A stretch of 64,000 bases of DNA from Phascolarctos cinereus (GCF_002099425.1 NW_018344015.1:11552501-11616500), one strand, 5' to 3'. Shown: positions 34,155 to 45,661, counted from the stretch's first letter. Program-made: numbers and translations. Notes: generated by a model from the sequence alone, not told the origin.

Positions 34155-34698
34155 TAAGGAAAAATATTTGGCAGCTGTCTGGAGGATGGGTTGAAGAAAT
34201 ATGTGAGGCAGGAAGGTTAATGAGAATGGTACTTCCATAGACTAGGTAAGAGTTTATAAGAGCATGAACTAAGCTGGTAACTGTGTGAGTTGGGATTGTA
34301 TGAAAAATATGTTGTAGAAGAAATAATGGTAGTTTGTCAACTGATTTGATCTGTTAAATGGCAGAGTTTGAGGAGTTGGGTATAAGAGCAAGTTTATGAA
34401 AAAAAAGAGAATAGAATTACATTTGTGCATTCAACAGAAATAAGTGGTAGAACCAAAAGCTTGGGGGTGGTGGTAAATAAATTCTGTTTAGGTAAGGCTG
34501 AGTTTAAGATGACTTTGAATCATCCAGTTAAAAATCAAGGAGGCAGTCGGGGATGTGGAACTAAAGCTCTGCAGAGTGTTCAAAACTGGATGTATAGACC
34601 AATGAGGCTTCTGAATAAAAGTGAGAATTATATTCATGAGAACTGAGGAGGTGAGAGAGAGAGAGAGAGAGAAAATAGAGAGGGAGAGGGAGAGAGAC

Positions 34699-34773
<75 letters not shown>

Positions 34774-34985
34774 TGGGCCAAAATAGAACTTGAGGAACAT
34801 CCATAGTTCAGGGGCATGTTGTATATAATGATTTGGGAAATGACACTGGAAAGGAATGGGTTTGTTTTCTAATGGAAAAGAATGGTCAACAATGCCCAAT
34901 GTGACTTTTAAATCAAGAAAGATGAATGAAAAACATAAACATCGAATTTGGATTTTTTAAAAAAATCTTTGTGAATCATTAGTAA
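34155..34985 (-). mobile_element. L2 LINE ORF2 segment, antisense, with an internal GA repeat
   Basis: Reversed L2 reverse-transcriptase region: plus-strand 'gtctggaggatgggttgaag', 'tcatccagttaaaaatcaag', and after the repeat 'cttgaggaacatccatag' and 'tgaatcattagtaaagctat'. The (GA)n at 34651-34771 expanded inside it. No long frame of L2 survives. Confidence 0.6.
34651..34771. repeat. (GA)n microsatellite
   Basis: About 120 bp of GA repeats with AAAATAG, GGGAGA and GACAGA variants. The Ser-Leu and Arg-Glu frames across it are artefacts. Confidence 0.97.
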
Positions 34986-35029
34986 AGCTATTTTAGAGAA
35001 GGTTATGCTTGAAGGAAATGAGAGATTTT

Positions 35030-35545
35030 ATAAAACAAGGAGGAGGAAATGCAATCAAAGCATAGGAGGTGACCAGAACAAAGACATGGAGATGGGATAT
35101 GGAGTATCATGGAAAGGGAGACTGGTATGAACTTGGGAAGGGTTTCAAAAGCCAAATAGTTTCTATTTTATCCTACACCACTGGAATTCATTGAGTAAAA
35201 GAGAAACATAGTCAAATATGCCCTCAAGGAAAATCACTTTGGTGACTGTACAGTATATGTATTGGGGTGAAGAAAGATTGAGGCATGAAGAACTGGTAGG
35301 AGGCATTTGCAATAATTCATGTGAAGGGTGATAAATTATTTAAGCAAACATCCTCCTTGTGAGGGGAGAAGGTCTCATTGAAAAGAGATGCTGCAGAGAT
35401 GGAAACAGGAATATTTGGAGCTGATTGCATATGTGTGATGGGAGAGAGTTAGAATTCAGGGATATGCTGTGTTACAAACCTGGAAGAGTGGAAGAATTGT
35501 GGTACCCTTCACAAAAGTAGAGAAGAGAAAAAAATATATTCTTGT
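35030..35545 (-). mobile_element. L2 LINE 3' part, antisense, second copy
   Basis: Plus-strand landmarks are 'gcataggaggtgaccagaac', 'gaaaatcactttggtgactg', 'ggaggcatttgcaataattc' and 'ttacaaacctggaagagtgg'. Its order shows it lies nearer the L2 3' end than the 34155-34985 copy, so the two are separate insertions or are rearranged. Confidence 0.6.
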
Positions 35546-36404
35546 TCATTAACTAATTAATTTTATTTCCCTGTTGCAGAAATGGGATATTATTGAATTA
35601 AATTTCTTCCAGAGTATGGCAGCATTATAAGAAGATGTTATTGTCATTGTTGTAATAGAGCACTGTGAAACCTGTTTGAGGTTTCTTTTTTTGTTCTTGC
35701 ATCAGAAGTCATAAAATCTGCTCCTACCCTCCTGTCTTGAACAGCTAACTACGGTCCTAGAATGTGTATTCTCTGTCCAATTTGTCATTTCCAAACTGGC
35801 ATGGCAGATGTACATGACAAATAGCAAAAGAAATACTATTCTTGGTTCTATAACAGCAAGCAACCAGGTGAAGCTGTTGTGGCAGGTAAAACATGGATTT
35901 TGAGACAAAATCTACCATGCTGCTTTTTTTCCCCCAAAGTCTAAAGTTAAGGTAGCAGTGACTATCTTGGGAAGGAAAAGTTCAATACACAGGCCAAATG
36001 AGAAACTTTTTTGATTTTGTCTTTTGCATTTAGTGACTATACTGAATATCTTTGGCACTGCTATTTCTTAACTCTACTCCCTCCATTTTAATCATCTTTT
36101 CCTTTCCCGCATCCTTTCAAAGGATGCTTGTTTTCATCTTAGTTTGGCAGGTAAACTATGTATAACATTGGGCCACATAATTCCAATGCTGGAAGAACTG
36201 AAAAATTGACCCAAAATTCCACGTGAAGCACTACCAGAGGCAAAAGTGGTCCTTTTTAAGCAATCCCTATAAGTAGATGGTTGGAAATATGGGAAAAGTA
36301 ACTCATGAAAGAGCATGTTTTCCCTTTCTTTTCATGATCTACCATATTTTGAATATCTTTTGGGTATCAAGAACTTAATTTTATTAAACTCCTGATGCAG
36401 AAAC
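35546..36404. other. Sequence without recognised gene or repeat
   Basis: Short minus-strand frames at 35702-35908 and 36134-36316 are unrecognised. Confidence 0.4.
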
Positions 36405-36780
36405 TCCATTTCTTAATTCTGTACCTTTTCACTGAGTGTCACCCTTCCTGGAATGCTTAACCCCCTCCATTCCTCACCTCCTTCAATACTTACCTCAAAT
36501 CTTATCTTCTCCAGGAAATTTTTCCTACCCTCACTCTCCCCAGTTCTCCACTGCTAGTTTCCTTTACTTTGGAGTTTTAACTTATACTTACACTCCATAT
36601 ATCTTGTTATTGCATAAAGTTATTTGTGCATTGTCCCCATATCCCATTAGTAATTGAACTCCTTGACTTCTGGGAGCTTGTTTTTGTCTTTGTTTTTATC
36701 TCAAGCATGGCAGCTCAATGCCTGACACACAGTTAGCACTTAAATGCTTGTTAATGGACTACTGACTGACTCACTCCACT
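36405..36780 (+). mobile_element. L2 LINE 3' end
   Basis: Sense L2: 'tgtcacccttcctggaatgc', 'caggaaatttttcctaccct', 'ttgaactccttgacttctgg', 'gacacacagttagcacttaa' and an end with 'gactgactgac'-like repeats. The 73-codon frame at 36436-36657 is part of this element. Confidence 0.75.
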
Positions 36781-37111
36781 TAAAGTGAATCATAGTTTAG
36801 TTTTTTCTGAAACTTACAATCTTAAAGGAGTGTTTTCCACAATGAAAAGTTGTTACTTACACATAATCACAAAGATGGTATCTGTAATAAAAAAGCAATA
36901 TTGAATCTAGGTCTTCTTGATCTAAGACTGATCCTCTGTCCACTACACATTGTCATCTCTTTCCCTGTTCAATATATGGTAATATTGTTCTTCTAAGTGG
37001 AAGGGCTTACCTGGAGATTGTGTGGAAAACTATTTAAGTCTCCAGTGACAACATAGGTACCTAGAGGAATCCTGATCAGCAAGAAGCATTGAAAGGATTG
37101 TTGATTCATAT
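36781..37111 (-). mobile_element. SINE head fragment (36885-36965) in otherwise unassigned DNA
   Basis: 'ttgaatctaggtcttcttga' and 'tcctctgtccactacacatt' are a reversed tRNA-SINE head. The remainder is unrecognised. Confidence 0.4.
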
Positions 37112-37290
37112 GATCATATTAAAATTAGAACTGGAAGAAACTACCTCATTTTCAGATGAGGAAATTGCTTTCAAGAGAAGTCCAGTGATAAGGTCACATA
37201 AGCAATAAAGTTCTGACATGGTGTTTATGGCCAAGTCATCAAAATTGATATCCAGCAAGTGTTATAATACAACACCATTCCTTCAAAGAA
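37112..37290 (-). mobile_element. MIR3-type SINE, antisense
   Basis: 'aaattagaactggaagaaac', 'tcattttcagatgaggaaat' and a degraded head to 'gttataatacaacacc'. Confidence 0.55.
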
Positions 37291-38692
37291 AGAATGTTCT
37301 TCAGAAATATTTGAAGTGATTATAGTATTATTCAATTCACCTTCTTGACCTTAAGTTTCCTCATCTATAAAGTGGAAAATAATAGTTTATAAAAACATCT
37401 AAATTTGGCTTGCCATAAAGAAAAATGCCTTGAACATACCAAGTAACTGATTTTTTTTGGTTGAACTGAATTGAATTAGATATTTTTTAGAATATCCAAT
37501 CTCTCTAGTTTCTTGGTGAATTAGCTTCACTAACAAATCTGAATATCACATGGTAAAATACTTCATATGTCCAACTGTCACGTATTTAAATATTTCTTCA
37601 TTGTCTTAGAGTTTTCCTATTTTTAAAATTGTCAAATGTCATGCTTTTCTGATTTTTTTTTCCATTTGGTGATTTCAATAGAAAGCTAAAATGATAATAT
37701 CTCATCCAAAGTTCATGTGAAGGAAATAGAAATATTCAATTTCAGGTAGTTGAGTTTAGACATTAAGTATCTCATTAGGTGATATTCAGCTGTTAGTGAA
37801 ACTAATCCACCAATGAGCTAAAGGGAAGTGACTTAATATTTTAATATTTAATTAAATTTGATTCAATAAATAATTATCAAATTATTATATTCAAGACACT
37901 GTACAAGGTAATGCTTCATATTTAAATATGTAAATTAGAAGCATTAGTACACAGTCCCCCTTGGTCCTATTCCAACTTTCTTGTTTTTCATATGAGGAAA
38001 CTGCTACCTGGAGAGGTAAAGTAATTTGTCCTAAGTTACAAGACAAATTGATAGAGCAACTACTAGGATCCTGTAGTGTGGAAGACATGGCTAGTTTTGG
38101 GCATAAATGTGCTCCTTCTTCACCACTTACCAGTCTTGTGACTACAGGCAAGGTCTCTATGAAATGGTAGTATTCAGAGATACCGTATTTACATTTATCT
38201 ATTTCCTATTTATTAGGCACTTAAATTGTTGCAAATGTTAATATTCTATGAAGGATTATCTTTTTTTTTTTTTTACATTTTTGCCCTGACTTCTACTTGG
38301 AATTGATTTCTACCTTTCCTCCAATAAGTCCATATCAGAATGCAGATATCATTCATTCTGAAATGACTTCCATGTTTAACATCCAATAGTTTTCTGGCCT
38401 TCAAGATATATTGTATTTCAACTTTTGGGGAATTGGTGCTTGCCATGTGTTTCATTTTGAAGAAAATATTCATAAACCGTAAGTGTGAGGCTTCTGAGGA
38501 ATCGTACTCTCAAAAACTCGTTTAAATCATGTTTTTCATTAGTCTTCTTTGTGCTTATCTTCACATTGACTTCACTAAGTATTAACATATATGGTACTTA
38601 TTTATCATTATTCAGTCAAGTCTTTTGTACAGTGCTTTATTTTTTTTCTTGTAATTGATGTTGGTGCATAAGTTGTAGCTACCTTAACTGAC
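37291..38692. other. Mostly unassigned, with short L2 and MIR relics
   Basis: Bases 37860-37925 resemble a reversed L2 end ('attcaagacactgtacaagg') and 37985-38075 a reversed MIR core ('catatgaggaaactgctacc'). A T-tract lies at 38262-38275. Nothing else recognised. Confidence 0.35.
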
Positions 38693-38935
38693 TTCGGCTA
38701 GGTAGTTCAGTGGATGGAAACCTGGGCCTGGATTTAGGACAACCTTCTTAGACACCCTATATTTGACCCTGGGTAAGTTACTTTCTGAATCAGTTTCCTC
38801 ATATATAAAATGAAGATAAAAATAACCTTTACCTCCCGATCTTGTTATGAGGCTTAAATGAGATAATACTTGTAGAACACTTGACATAATGCCTGATACA
38901 TACTAGGCAGTTAAGTGTTTATTCCTCTCCATTTT
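38693..38935 (+). mobile_element. CORE-SINE / MIR, sense
   Basis: 'cggctaggtagttcagtgga', 'atttgaccctgggtaagtta', 'gtttcctcatatataaaatg', 'gatcttgttatgaggcttaa', 'aatgcctgatacatactagg'. Full order with moderate divergence. Confidence 0.75.
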
Positions 38936-39314
38936 TCCTCTTTATAGTGTTCCTTTTGCCTCTGTTTCTCATAACAATTTCAGTGTACAATGAACAAGCA
39001 TTTGACAAAATGTATCTTCTGATTCTCTCTGGCCACATGATGAAAGCAAACCCAACAGCTTCTTTATTCCCCTCTTAAAGAACTTTTATGCCAACTTTCC
39101 ATTTAGCTGCACCTTCATGTCTTATAGTTGCATGCTTAGCAAGACTTTACTAGGAATATAGGTCATTCCTTTTCTGAATGAATCAATTTATTGGTTTTTG
39201 GACAAAGCTCTCTCATTGAGAATATCGGCAATTAAATTAATGTTTGGGGATAATAGAAAAAGTTTGTAAAACTAAACATCTTCTGTTCCCTTTCATAGGC
39301 ACATATGCCATTAA
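38936..39314. other. Sequence without recognised gene or repeat
   Basis: Nothing recognised on either strand. Confidence 0.4.
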
Positions 39315-39500
39315 ATTTTGAACTAGAAGGAATCTTAGAGGCCATCTCTTCCAACTCCCACATTTTGTAAAGAGGAAGCCAAAGACAAGAAAAATTGAAG
39401 TGACTTGCCCAAGTTCACACAGGTGTATGTGGTAGAGCTGGAATTTGAACCCAGGTGGTTGTGACTTTAAATCTAGCAGTCTTTATCTTTATTAGACAAC
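39315..39500 (-). mobile_element. MIR3-type SINE, antisense, near complete
   Basis: 'tttgaactagaaggaatctt', 'agaggccatctcttccaact', 'gtgacttgcccaagttcaca', 'ggaatttgaacccaggtggt'. Well preserved for the family. Confidence 0.75.
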
Positions 39501-39583
39501 TTTTTCCTTCTGCATCATCACTGCAGAGTTGTAATGGGGTTGCAGAGAATTAAAAGCCATTTTTAAGTATGTACTATGCTCCT

Positions 39584-39793
39584 GGCAGGTGGTACAATGG
39601 ATAGATAGGTAGCCTGGAGTTAGGAAGACTCAGATGTTCAATGCTGGGTAAGCCACTTAACCTTGTTTATCTCAGTTTCCTCATCTGTAAAATGAGCTGG
39701 AGAAGGAAATGAGAAACCACTCTACTATCTTTACCAAAAAAACCTCAAATGAGATCAGGAAGAGTTAGACATGACTTTAAAATGACTGAATTG
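39584..39793 (+). mobile_element. MAR1-type SINE with an internal deletion
   Basis: Head 'ggcaggtggtacaatggata' and 'agcctggagttaggaagact' run almost directly into 'gctgggtaagccacttaacc', so much of the B-box region is missing. CORE and tail ('gagttagacatgacttt') are present. Confidence 0.82.
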
Positions 39794-39875
39794 TAGTTTG
39801 ACACTTCTGGTATAGTTCATAGGATTATAAAATCAACAGATAGAATGTAAACTCTTTGAAGGGACCAATTGCTTA

Positions 39876-40126
39876 GGGGCAGCTAAATGATATAGTGGGT
39901 CAAGCACTGGGCTTGAAATCAGGAAGACTCATTTTCATAAGTTTAAACTTATCCTCAGATACTTACTAGCCATGTGACCTTTGGCAAATCATTTAACCCT
40001 CTTTGCTTCAGTTTCCTCATCTGTAAAATGAACTGGAAAAGGAAATGTCAAACCACTCTAGCATCTTTGCAAAGAAAACTCCAAGTGAGGTCACATAGAG
40101 TTGGACGTGACTAAACAACAACAAAA
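39876..40126 (+). mobile_element. MAR1-type SINE, full length
   Basis: 'ggggcagctaaatgatatag', 'agccatgtgacctttggcaa', 'gtttcctcatctgtaaaatg', 'cactctagcatctttgcaaa' and tail 'ggacgtgactaaacaacaac'. It sits 82 bp after another MAR1 in the same orientation. Confidence 0.9.
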
Positions 40127-40345
40127 TGTTCCCAGCACTAGAAACACAAAGACGAAAAAAAATTGGCCCTCTCCTTGAGGAATTTATATTCCAATTGGAG
40201 GTTATAATATGGACTTGAGCAATTAAATCTAAAATACAGACTAAAACAAAAGTATTTTCAAGAGAAATAGGGGTCAGAAGTAGGGGTCAGCAAAGGGGGT
40301 CAGAAAACCTTAATATACAAGGTGGTACTTGGGTGACTAACTATA
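40127..40345 (-). mobile_element. L2 3' end, antisense
   Basis: 'cccagcactagaaacacaaa', 'ctctccttgaggaatttata', 'ttccaattggaggttataat' are the reversed L2 terminus and adjoining 3' part. Confidence 0.65.
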
Positions 40346-40554
40346 ATTTATTCAATTCCAATTGTGGGATGTCTCCAGCAGAGTACTTAGCCATGTGCTG
40401 TTTAACATTTCCCTCAGTGACATGAACAAACACATAGATGATCCATTCATCAAGTTTGCAGATGATACAAAACTGAGGAAGGGGGATAGCAAATACATTA
40501 GAGAATAGTCATGATGCAGAAGTAGCAGTGGCTAAAATGATTAAGATGACCAGC

Positions 40555-40735
40555 CTAGAAGGCACCAACAAGAAGAGTGCTAGACTTGGAATCAAAGGAC
40601 AGGGGTTTAAAACCTGGCTTTACCACTTACCTGTATGACCTTAGTCAATTCACTTAATCTCTGTGGATATATTTCCTGAACTGTATTACATGGGATTTAG
40701 ACTAGAAGGCCATTTGAAAATCTTGTCAGGAAAGA
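40555..40735 (+). mobile_element. MIR3-type SINE
   Basis: 'aagagtgctagacttggaat', 'tggctttaccacttacctgt', 'ttagactagaaggccatttg' in MIR3 order. Confidence 0.65.
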
Positions 40736-40739
40736 GAAA

Positions 40740-41715
40740 TTCTATTTGAAGTTACTGTAGACATTATAAAATATTTAGGAGTCTACCTACCAAAAAAACT
40801 TAGGAACTATTTGAACCAATTACAAAACACTTTTCACACAAATAAAGTCAGATCTAAATAATTTGAAAAACCTCAGTTGCTCATGAGTAGGCTGAGCTAA
40901 TATAATAAAAATGACAATTCTACCTAAGCTAATGTATCTATTCAGTTCCATACCAAAGTACCAAAAAAATATTTTACAGAGCTAGAAAAAATAATAACAA
41001 GATTCATTTGGAATGACAAAAGGTCCAGCATATCAAGGGAACTAATGAAAAGAAATGCAGGGAATGTGGTCTAGCCATTCCAAATCTTTAATTGTATTAT
41101 AAAGCAGCAATAATAAAGAAATAGAGTGATGCATCAGTGCAATGGGTTAAATATGCAAGACACAGTAGTCAATGACTATAGTAATCTACTATTTGATAAA
41201 GCCAAAGACCCCAGCTTCTGGGATTAAAACTCGTTATTTGACAAAAAGTTCTGGGAAAACTAGAAAAGAGTATGGCAGAAACTAGGCATAGATCAAAATC
41301 TCTCACCATATACCAAAATAAAGTCAAAATTGGTTTATGATTTAGATATAAAGGCTGATATTATGAGCAAACTGGGAGTGCAAAGAATAGTGTACCTGTC
41401 AGATTTATTGAGAACAGAAGAATTCATGACCAAATAGGAGATAGAGAACATTACAAAATGCAAAATGGATAACTTTGATTACATTAAATTGAAAAGCTTT
41501 TGCACAAAGAAAGCAATGCAACCAAGATTACAAAGAAAGTAGAAAATTGAGAAAGATTTTTTATAATCAGTCTCTCTGATAAGGGCCTTATTTCTAAAAT
41601 ATATAGAGAATCAAGTCAGATTTATAAAAATACAAGTCATTCCCCCAATTGATAAATGGTCAAAGGATATGAACAGGCAGGTCTCAGATGAAGAAAATGA
41701 AAATCTGGTCAGTTT
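40740..41715 (+). mobile_element. L1 LINE, ORF2 C-terminal part, truncated at both ends
   Basis: About 975 bp of marsupial L1 ORF2 with interrupted frames. Recognisable pieces are 'attcatttggaatgacaaaa' (F-I-W-N-D-K), 'tgtattataaagcagcaata' (Y-Y-K-A-A type), 'gtatggcagaaactaggcat', 'ttaaattgaaaagcttttgc' and 'attgataaatggtcaaagga' near the right end. The L1 3' untranslated region and poly-A are absent, so the 3' side was lost after or during insertion. Confidence 0.85.
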
Positions 41716-41749
41716 CTCTAATTAAGTTCAAATCAACAAAAATACATTA

Positions 41750-42330
41750 AGCATTCAGGTGCAAGACCCTCAGTACAACTGAGGGTAAAGTGTAGATGAA
41801 AAGCTCTCTTGGTCCTTGCCCTGAAAGCTCTTACAATCTAAAGGAAACATTTTTCCTTTCAACAACCCTGGAAGACAAGATACATATTGTTTGGCCCATT
41901 TCACAAAAGACTACTCTGAGTTTAAGGGATGTTAAATCACTTCATCTTCCCATCATGCTTATAAGTAACAGACCACAAGGTTGGAGAGGCATTTGGTTGT
42001 TCATTGACTGAATGTAATGTTCTTTCCATTCTATCCAGACACTGCTATGTTGACTTTTAAATAGACATGACTCTCAAAACTTCTAATCTAAACCATGCAA
42101 ATACACTTCCAAAATACTCATAACAGCCACAAAAAATTCATCACTACTATTCACCCTGGTAATGCTCTCAGGTTTTCAGAGTTCATTCTTCACATAAACA
42201 TTTGGAGTAGAAAATATGGTTATCCTCATTTTTCTGATGATGATACTGAAGCTAAGAAAAGGGAAAAAAAGGCTTACCTAAGGTCACAAAATTATTACAT
42301 GTCAGAGGAAGGACAAAATACAATAGGATA
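41750..42330 (-). mobile_element. L2 3' end and two MIR relics, all antisense
   Basis: Bases 41750-41850 are a reversed L2 end ('cttggtccttgccctgaaag'). Bases 41850-41995 and about 42160-42320 are reversed MIRs ('acaaccctggaagacaagat'; 'gatgatgatactgaagctaa', 'ttacctaaggtcacaaaatt'). An AT-rich stretch follows at 42325-42392. Confidence 0.5.
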
Positions 42331-42970
42331 CAAATATATTTATATAAAATACAAATATGTGGTATATAGAAATATATATATTTAATAAAGGCTCACATAT
42401 GGGTTCCAATCTCTTAATGTAATAGACACAGAATGGCCTAGCCTTATTTGGTCAGAAGTTTATTTAGAAAATATATGAGGTGGGGGAGGTTTAATAAACT
42501 GGAATTTCAATATGAATCAGCAGTGTGATGTGCCAGCCAGAAAAGTGAATGTGATTTTAGGCTTCTTTATGTGACAACTTCTAGGAATAAGGGGATTATA
42601 GTTCCTCTGTACTCTTATCTGATCAGACAATAGGAGCATTATGCTCACTTCTGGGTGTCATAGTTTACAAAAGATATTGATAAAGTGAGAAGAATCAAGA
42701 GGAGAAAAGCCAATGTACTGAAAGAGGCTGTTTCCATGTTTTATGAGGATTTTATGAGGTTAAAAAAAAAGAACTGAGGATGCTTATCCTGTAAGAGGGT
42801 AAACTTGGGGAAAGGAGAAGGGGGAGGATATCTGTCTCCAATAATTTGGAAAGGCTGTCACCTGGAAAAAAGATTATATTTGTTTTATTTGTCCCCTGTA
42901 GAGCAGAACTAGAAACATTGGAAATTTCAGGAGAAAATAGCATGACAGCAAAAAAAAAAATTCCTAATGA

Positions 42971-43220
42971 CCGTTATTGTCGTTTAGTCATTTCAATCAT
43001 GTCTGACTCTTCATGACTCCATTTGGGGTTTCTAGGCAAAGATACTTGAGTGGTTTGCCATTTCCTTCTCTAGCTCATTTTACATAAGGGGGAATCTAAG
43101 AGAAGCAAAGTTAAGCGATTTACCCAGAGTCACACCTCTAAGAAATGTCTGAGGCCAGATTTGAACTTAGGTCTTCCTGACTCCAGGCCTAGTGCTCTCT
43201 CCAGTGTGCTACCTAACTGC
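42971..43220 (-). mobile_element. MAR1-type SINE inserted in L3, antisense
   Basis: Reversed and complete: 'gtctgactcttcatgactcc', 'agatacttgagtggtttgcc', 'gaggccagatttgaacttag', 'gtgctacctaactgcc'. Flanked by CCTAATGA at 42963-42970 and 43221-43228, a perfect 8-bp duplication. The L3 reading continues across the join. Confidence 0.9.
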
Positions 43221-43369
43221 CCTAATGATTGGAACTGTTCAAAAGTGGAATGGACTATCAGAAGACATGATGGGTTCTGTCCCTTTTGAGGCAAAGGTAT
43301 TTGTGAAATCAAATGGCCACTGAGGCCCCTTTTAACTCTTTAATGTTTGTGATTTTGAAGTTGAGGGGA

Positions 43370-44120
43370 GGTTGGACAGGTAGGAGAAACATAAGAGAAG
43401 TCAAAAGAGGCATGTTTCCAGGAAAAAGGAGTTGTTATCTGTGACCAAAACTTCAAGTCAAGAAGAAGAAAACCTGAGAAAGAGTCATTGGATTTAGCAG
43501 TTAAGTAATTTCTGGTAACTTTTGAAAAGGAAGTTTTATGTGTATAACTATGTTGGGAAAATTGCAAGAATTTGAGAAATTAGTGGAAAGCAAGTCAATA
43601 TTAGCAATGATTAGCATGCTGTTTGAGGAATTAGGCTGAGAAATAGAAAAATTATAGGACAATCATTTTATTTTAGATCTTTGGGTCAAGTTTTTTTGGG
43701 GGTCAACTTTTGGGTCATGTTTTAGGGAGAGGAGGAAATATAGATTTGTTGTCACTGGGGAAGAAGTCAGTAGATAATGAAAGATTACAGATTAGAGAAA
43801 TAGGGAAAGGGCTAATATGAGTAAGAGCAGAAGTGGAAAGTTTTGCCTTCACAAACAGAAAGCCAACTTTTTTGTATCACAGAGTGTAGCAAGGAGGAGA
43901 GAATGTGGGCTGGTAAAAGGAAGTTACAAGATGTGGAATGGATAGAAGAGGAAATCAAATGGTTGCCCTTTATTTTCTCAATGGAAACATAGAGTCATAG
44001 ATTTAAGTATATCTTAGGTTCAGATAAATTAAGTAATTCTGTTCCAGAATCACAAAAATAGTAAGTTGTTGTAGCAAAATCTGAACCAGGTCTCTCCAGC
44101 TTCCAAAGAAAAGCATGTAG
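43370..44120 (-). mobile_element. L2 LINE ORF2 segment, antisense, plus MIR3
   Basis: Bases 43370-43985 resemble the reversed L2 reverse-transcriptase region, best at 'tcattggatttagcagttaa' and 'tttctggtaacttttgaaaa' near 43485-43530. Bases 43985-44120 are a reversed MIR3 ('agagtcatagatttaagtat', 'ctgaaccaggtctctccagc'). Confidence 0.5.
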
Positions 44121-44739
44121 AAAAAGATAGATGATGATATAAGAAAGAACCTGCTTGGAACAGCTGATGTGAAGAATGTGACAGAGTCAATTCAGAAGAA
44201 TGAAATGATTGTTATACCAGTATAAGGATCCACTTGATATTAGATAATGTATATCTGTAGAAAACCAAATCAACAAGTTTGTGTATTCAATAAAGAAGGC
44301 AGAGGTTGAGGGATAATACAGCATTACTGTTTGGAAAAGCAAGATTGGCATTAGGATAAGGATCCAAGGATAGCTAATAGTTTTTGGACAAATAGTGTTT
44401 AGTTTAATCACTAAAGCCAGGAATCTGAGGAGAAGAAAGTGAGACCAGACAATGGAAGTGACTAATTGAGAGAACAGGGAAAAATAAAACTTGGCATTTC
44501 CAGCTTGTGCAAGATAGGGAGAATCATTCTTTAAAAAAAAAATCAAATAATAAAAGAAAGAATAATGTAGAAGTTAGCCCATGACTGCAACAAGGAATTG
44601 ATCTGATGTTGAAATGATTCAAGTCCACTGTATCATTTTGGTTCTGAGAATGGCTGCAAGTTGATTCCTGTCATGAAACCCATCTTTTCACCCCAAACGT
44701 ATAAGGCACATCAATTGACACCATCGTACCATTTTGTTA
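44121..44739. other. Unassigned; may continue the antisense L2
   Basis: A 119-codon minus-strand frame at 44187-44546 lies in the L2 sense direction but I could not match it to L2 protein. It is hydrophobic and shows no motif. Confidence 0.3.
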
Positions 44740-44912
44740 CAATGGACAGCATGCTGGATTTTTGAGTCATAGTGTCATGCTTTGAATACTAGCTCTGACA
44801 TTTGCTATTATTGTAACATTGCACTAGAAAAACCTCTTTGAGATTTAGTTTCCTCTCCTGGAAAAATTGAGTATTGGGACTAAATGACCTCATCTAATTC
44901 TAAGTCTTATGA
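44740..44912 (+). mobile_element. MIR3-type SINE
   Basis: 'acagcatgctggatttttga', 'agctctgacatttgctatta', 'tttagtttcctctcctggaa', 'tgggactaaatgacctcatc'. Head to end. Confidence 0.65.
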
Positions 44913-45661
44913 AACCTCAAAAGGAAGGAGACTGCTTAGTGATAGAGGCAAAGGGAATGAGTGAGGGGCAAAAAGTTCATCTCTTCTTTCTAGTTCAGTG
45001 TTTTCATCACTGGGGAAGGAAGAGGCAGGGAATGAAAGAAAGAACCTTCAGTACTGAAACGGTGATTGCAGTGCCTTCTGTGGAAACCCAGGTTTCTATC
45101 AACACAAGAAAATGGGAAGAATATGAAATAAAAAAATGCTAGGCCAATGAGAGTTTGTTGACAATAGAGCAAGGATTCCAGAAGGCACAAGGGAAAAGGA
45201 GGACAGCAGGGGGGAGGGGTATGGGGTATGATCAAGGTTGAGAGGGATGTGATTATAGGGAGAAATAGAAGGAGGAGAGGATTTTTATCTCAGTATTCAT
45301 TGACTTTGAAGCACTTGGATAATTAAAGTAAGAGTCTGAGGGTCTACCAATGATAACTAGATGGCTGACAACAAATGGATGTAAAGTAAAGCAATTCTGC
45401 CATCATTTCTATAGCAATCTATTCTCAACACTGATGACAATGGAACTACCACATTTTGCTATTATCATTCTAGTAATTCACTAAAGTAGAAACAGGATTC
45501 AAGAAAATGAAGATAAGAAGAATAGCTAAACCTAACCAAATACATACTACTTTCACTCATTCCTCATATGATGAAATAGCACAATTTTAGGATGTTCAAG
45601 AATCAATTTTAAAGCTATCCCCAAGATGGAAAGATTTACAAAATGACAAAAAAAAAAAGCT
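44913..45661. other. Sequence without confident gene or repeat
   Basis: Purine-rich patches at 45180-45290 loosely recall antisense L2 but no landmark is firm. An A-tract lies at 45647-45657. Confidence 0.35.

Larger units (their letters stand above)
40365..43360 (+). mobile_element. CR1/L3 LINE spread over 3 kb by later insertions
   Basis: Piece 1, about 40365-40505, encodes the reverse-transcriptase motif KFADDTKL at 40452-40475; the two Asp are the catalytic pair. Piece 2, 42395-42970, continues with 'aatatgaatcagcagtgtga' and 'tctgatcagacaataggagc' into the 3' region. Piece 3, 43221-43360, gives 'aactgttcaaaagtggaatg' and the terminus 'ggccactgaggcccctttta'. The pieces keep orientation and order. 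Between pieces 1 and 2 lie MIR3, L1, L2 and MIR copies; between 2 and 3 lies a MAR1. About 300 bp of L3 is missing between pieces 1 and 2, so two independent copies are possible. The MAR1 join is firm. Confidence 0.6.

Noticed and set aside
44187-44546. 119-codon minus-strand frame
   Set aside because: Hydrophobic, no motif, lies beside antisense L2 and MIR3 sequence. No support as a gene.
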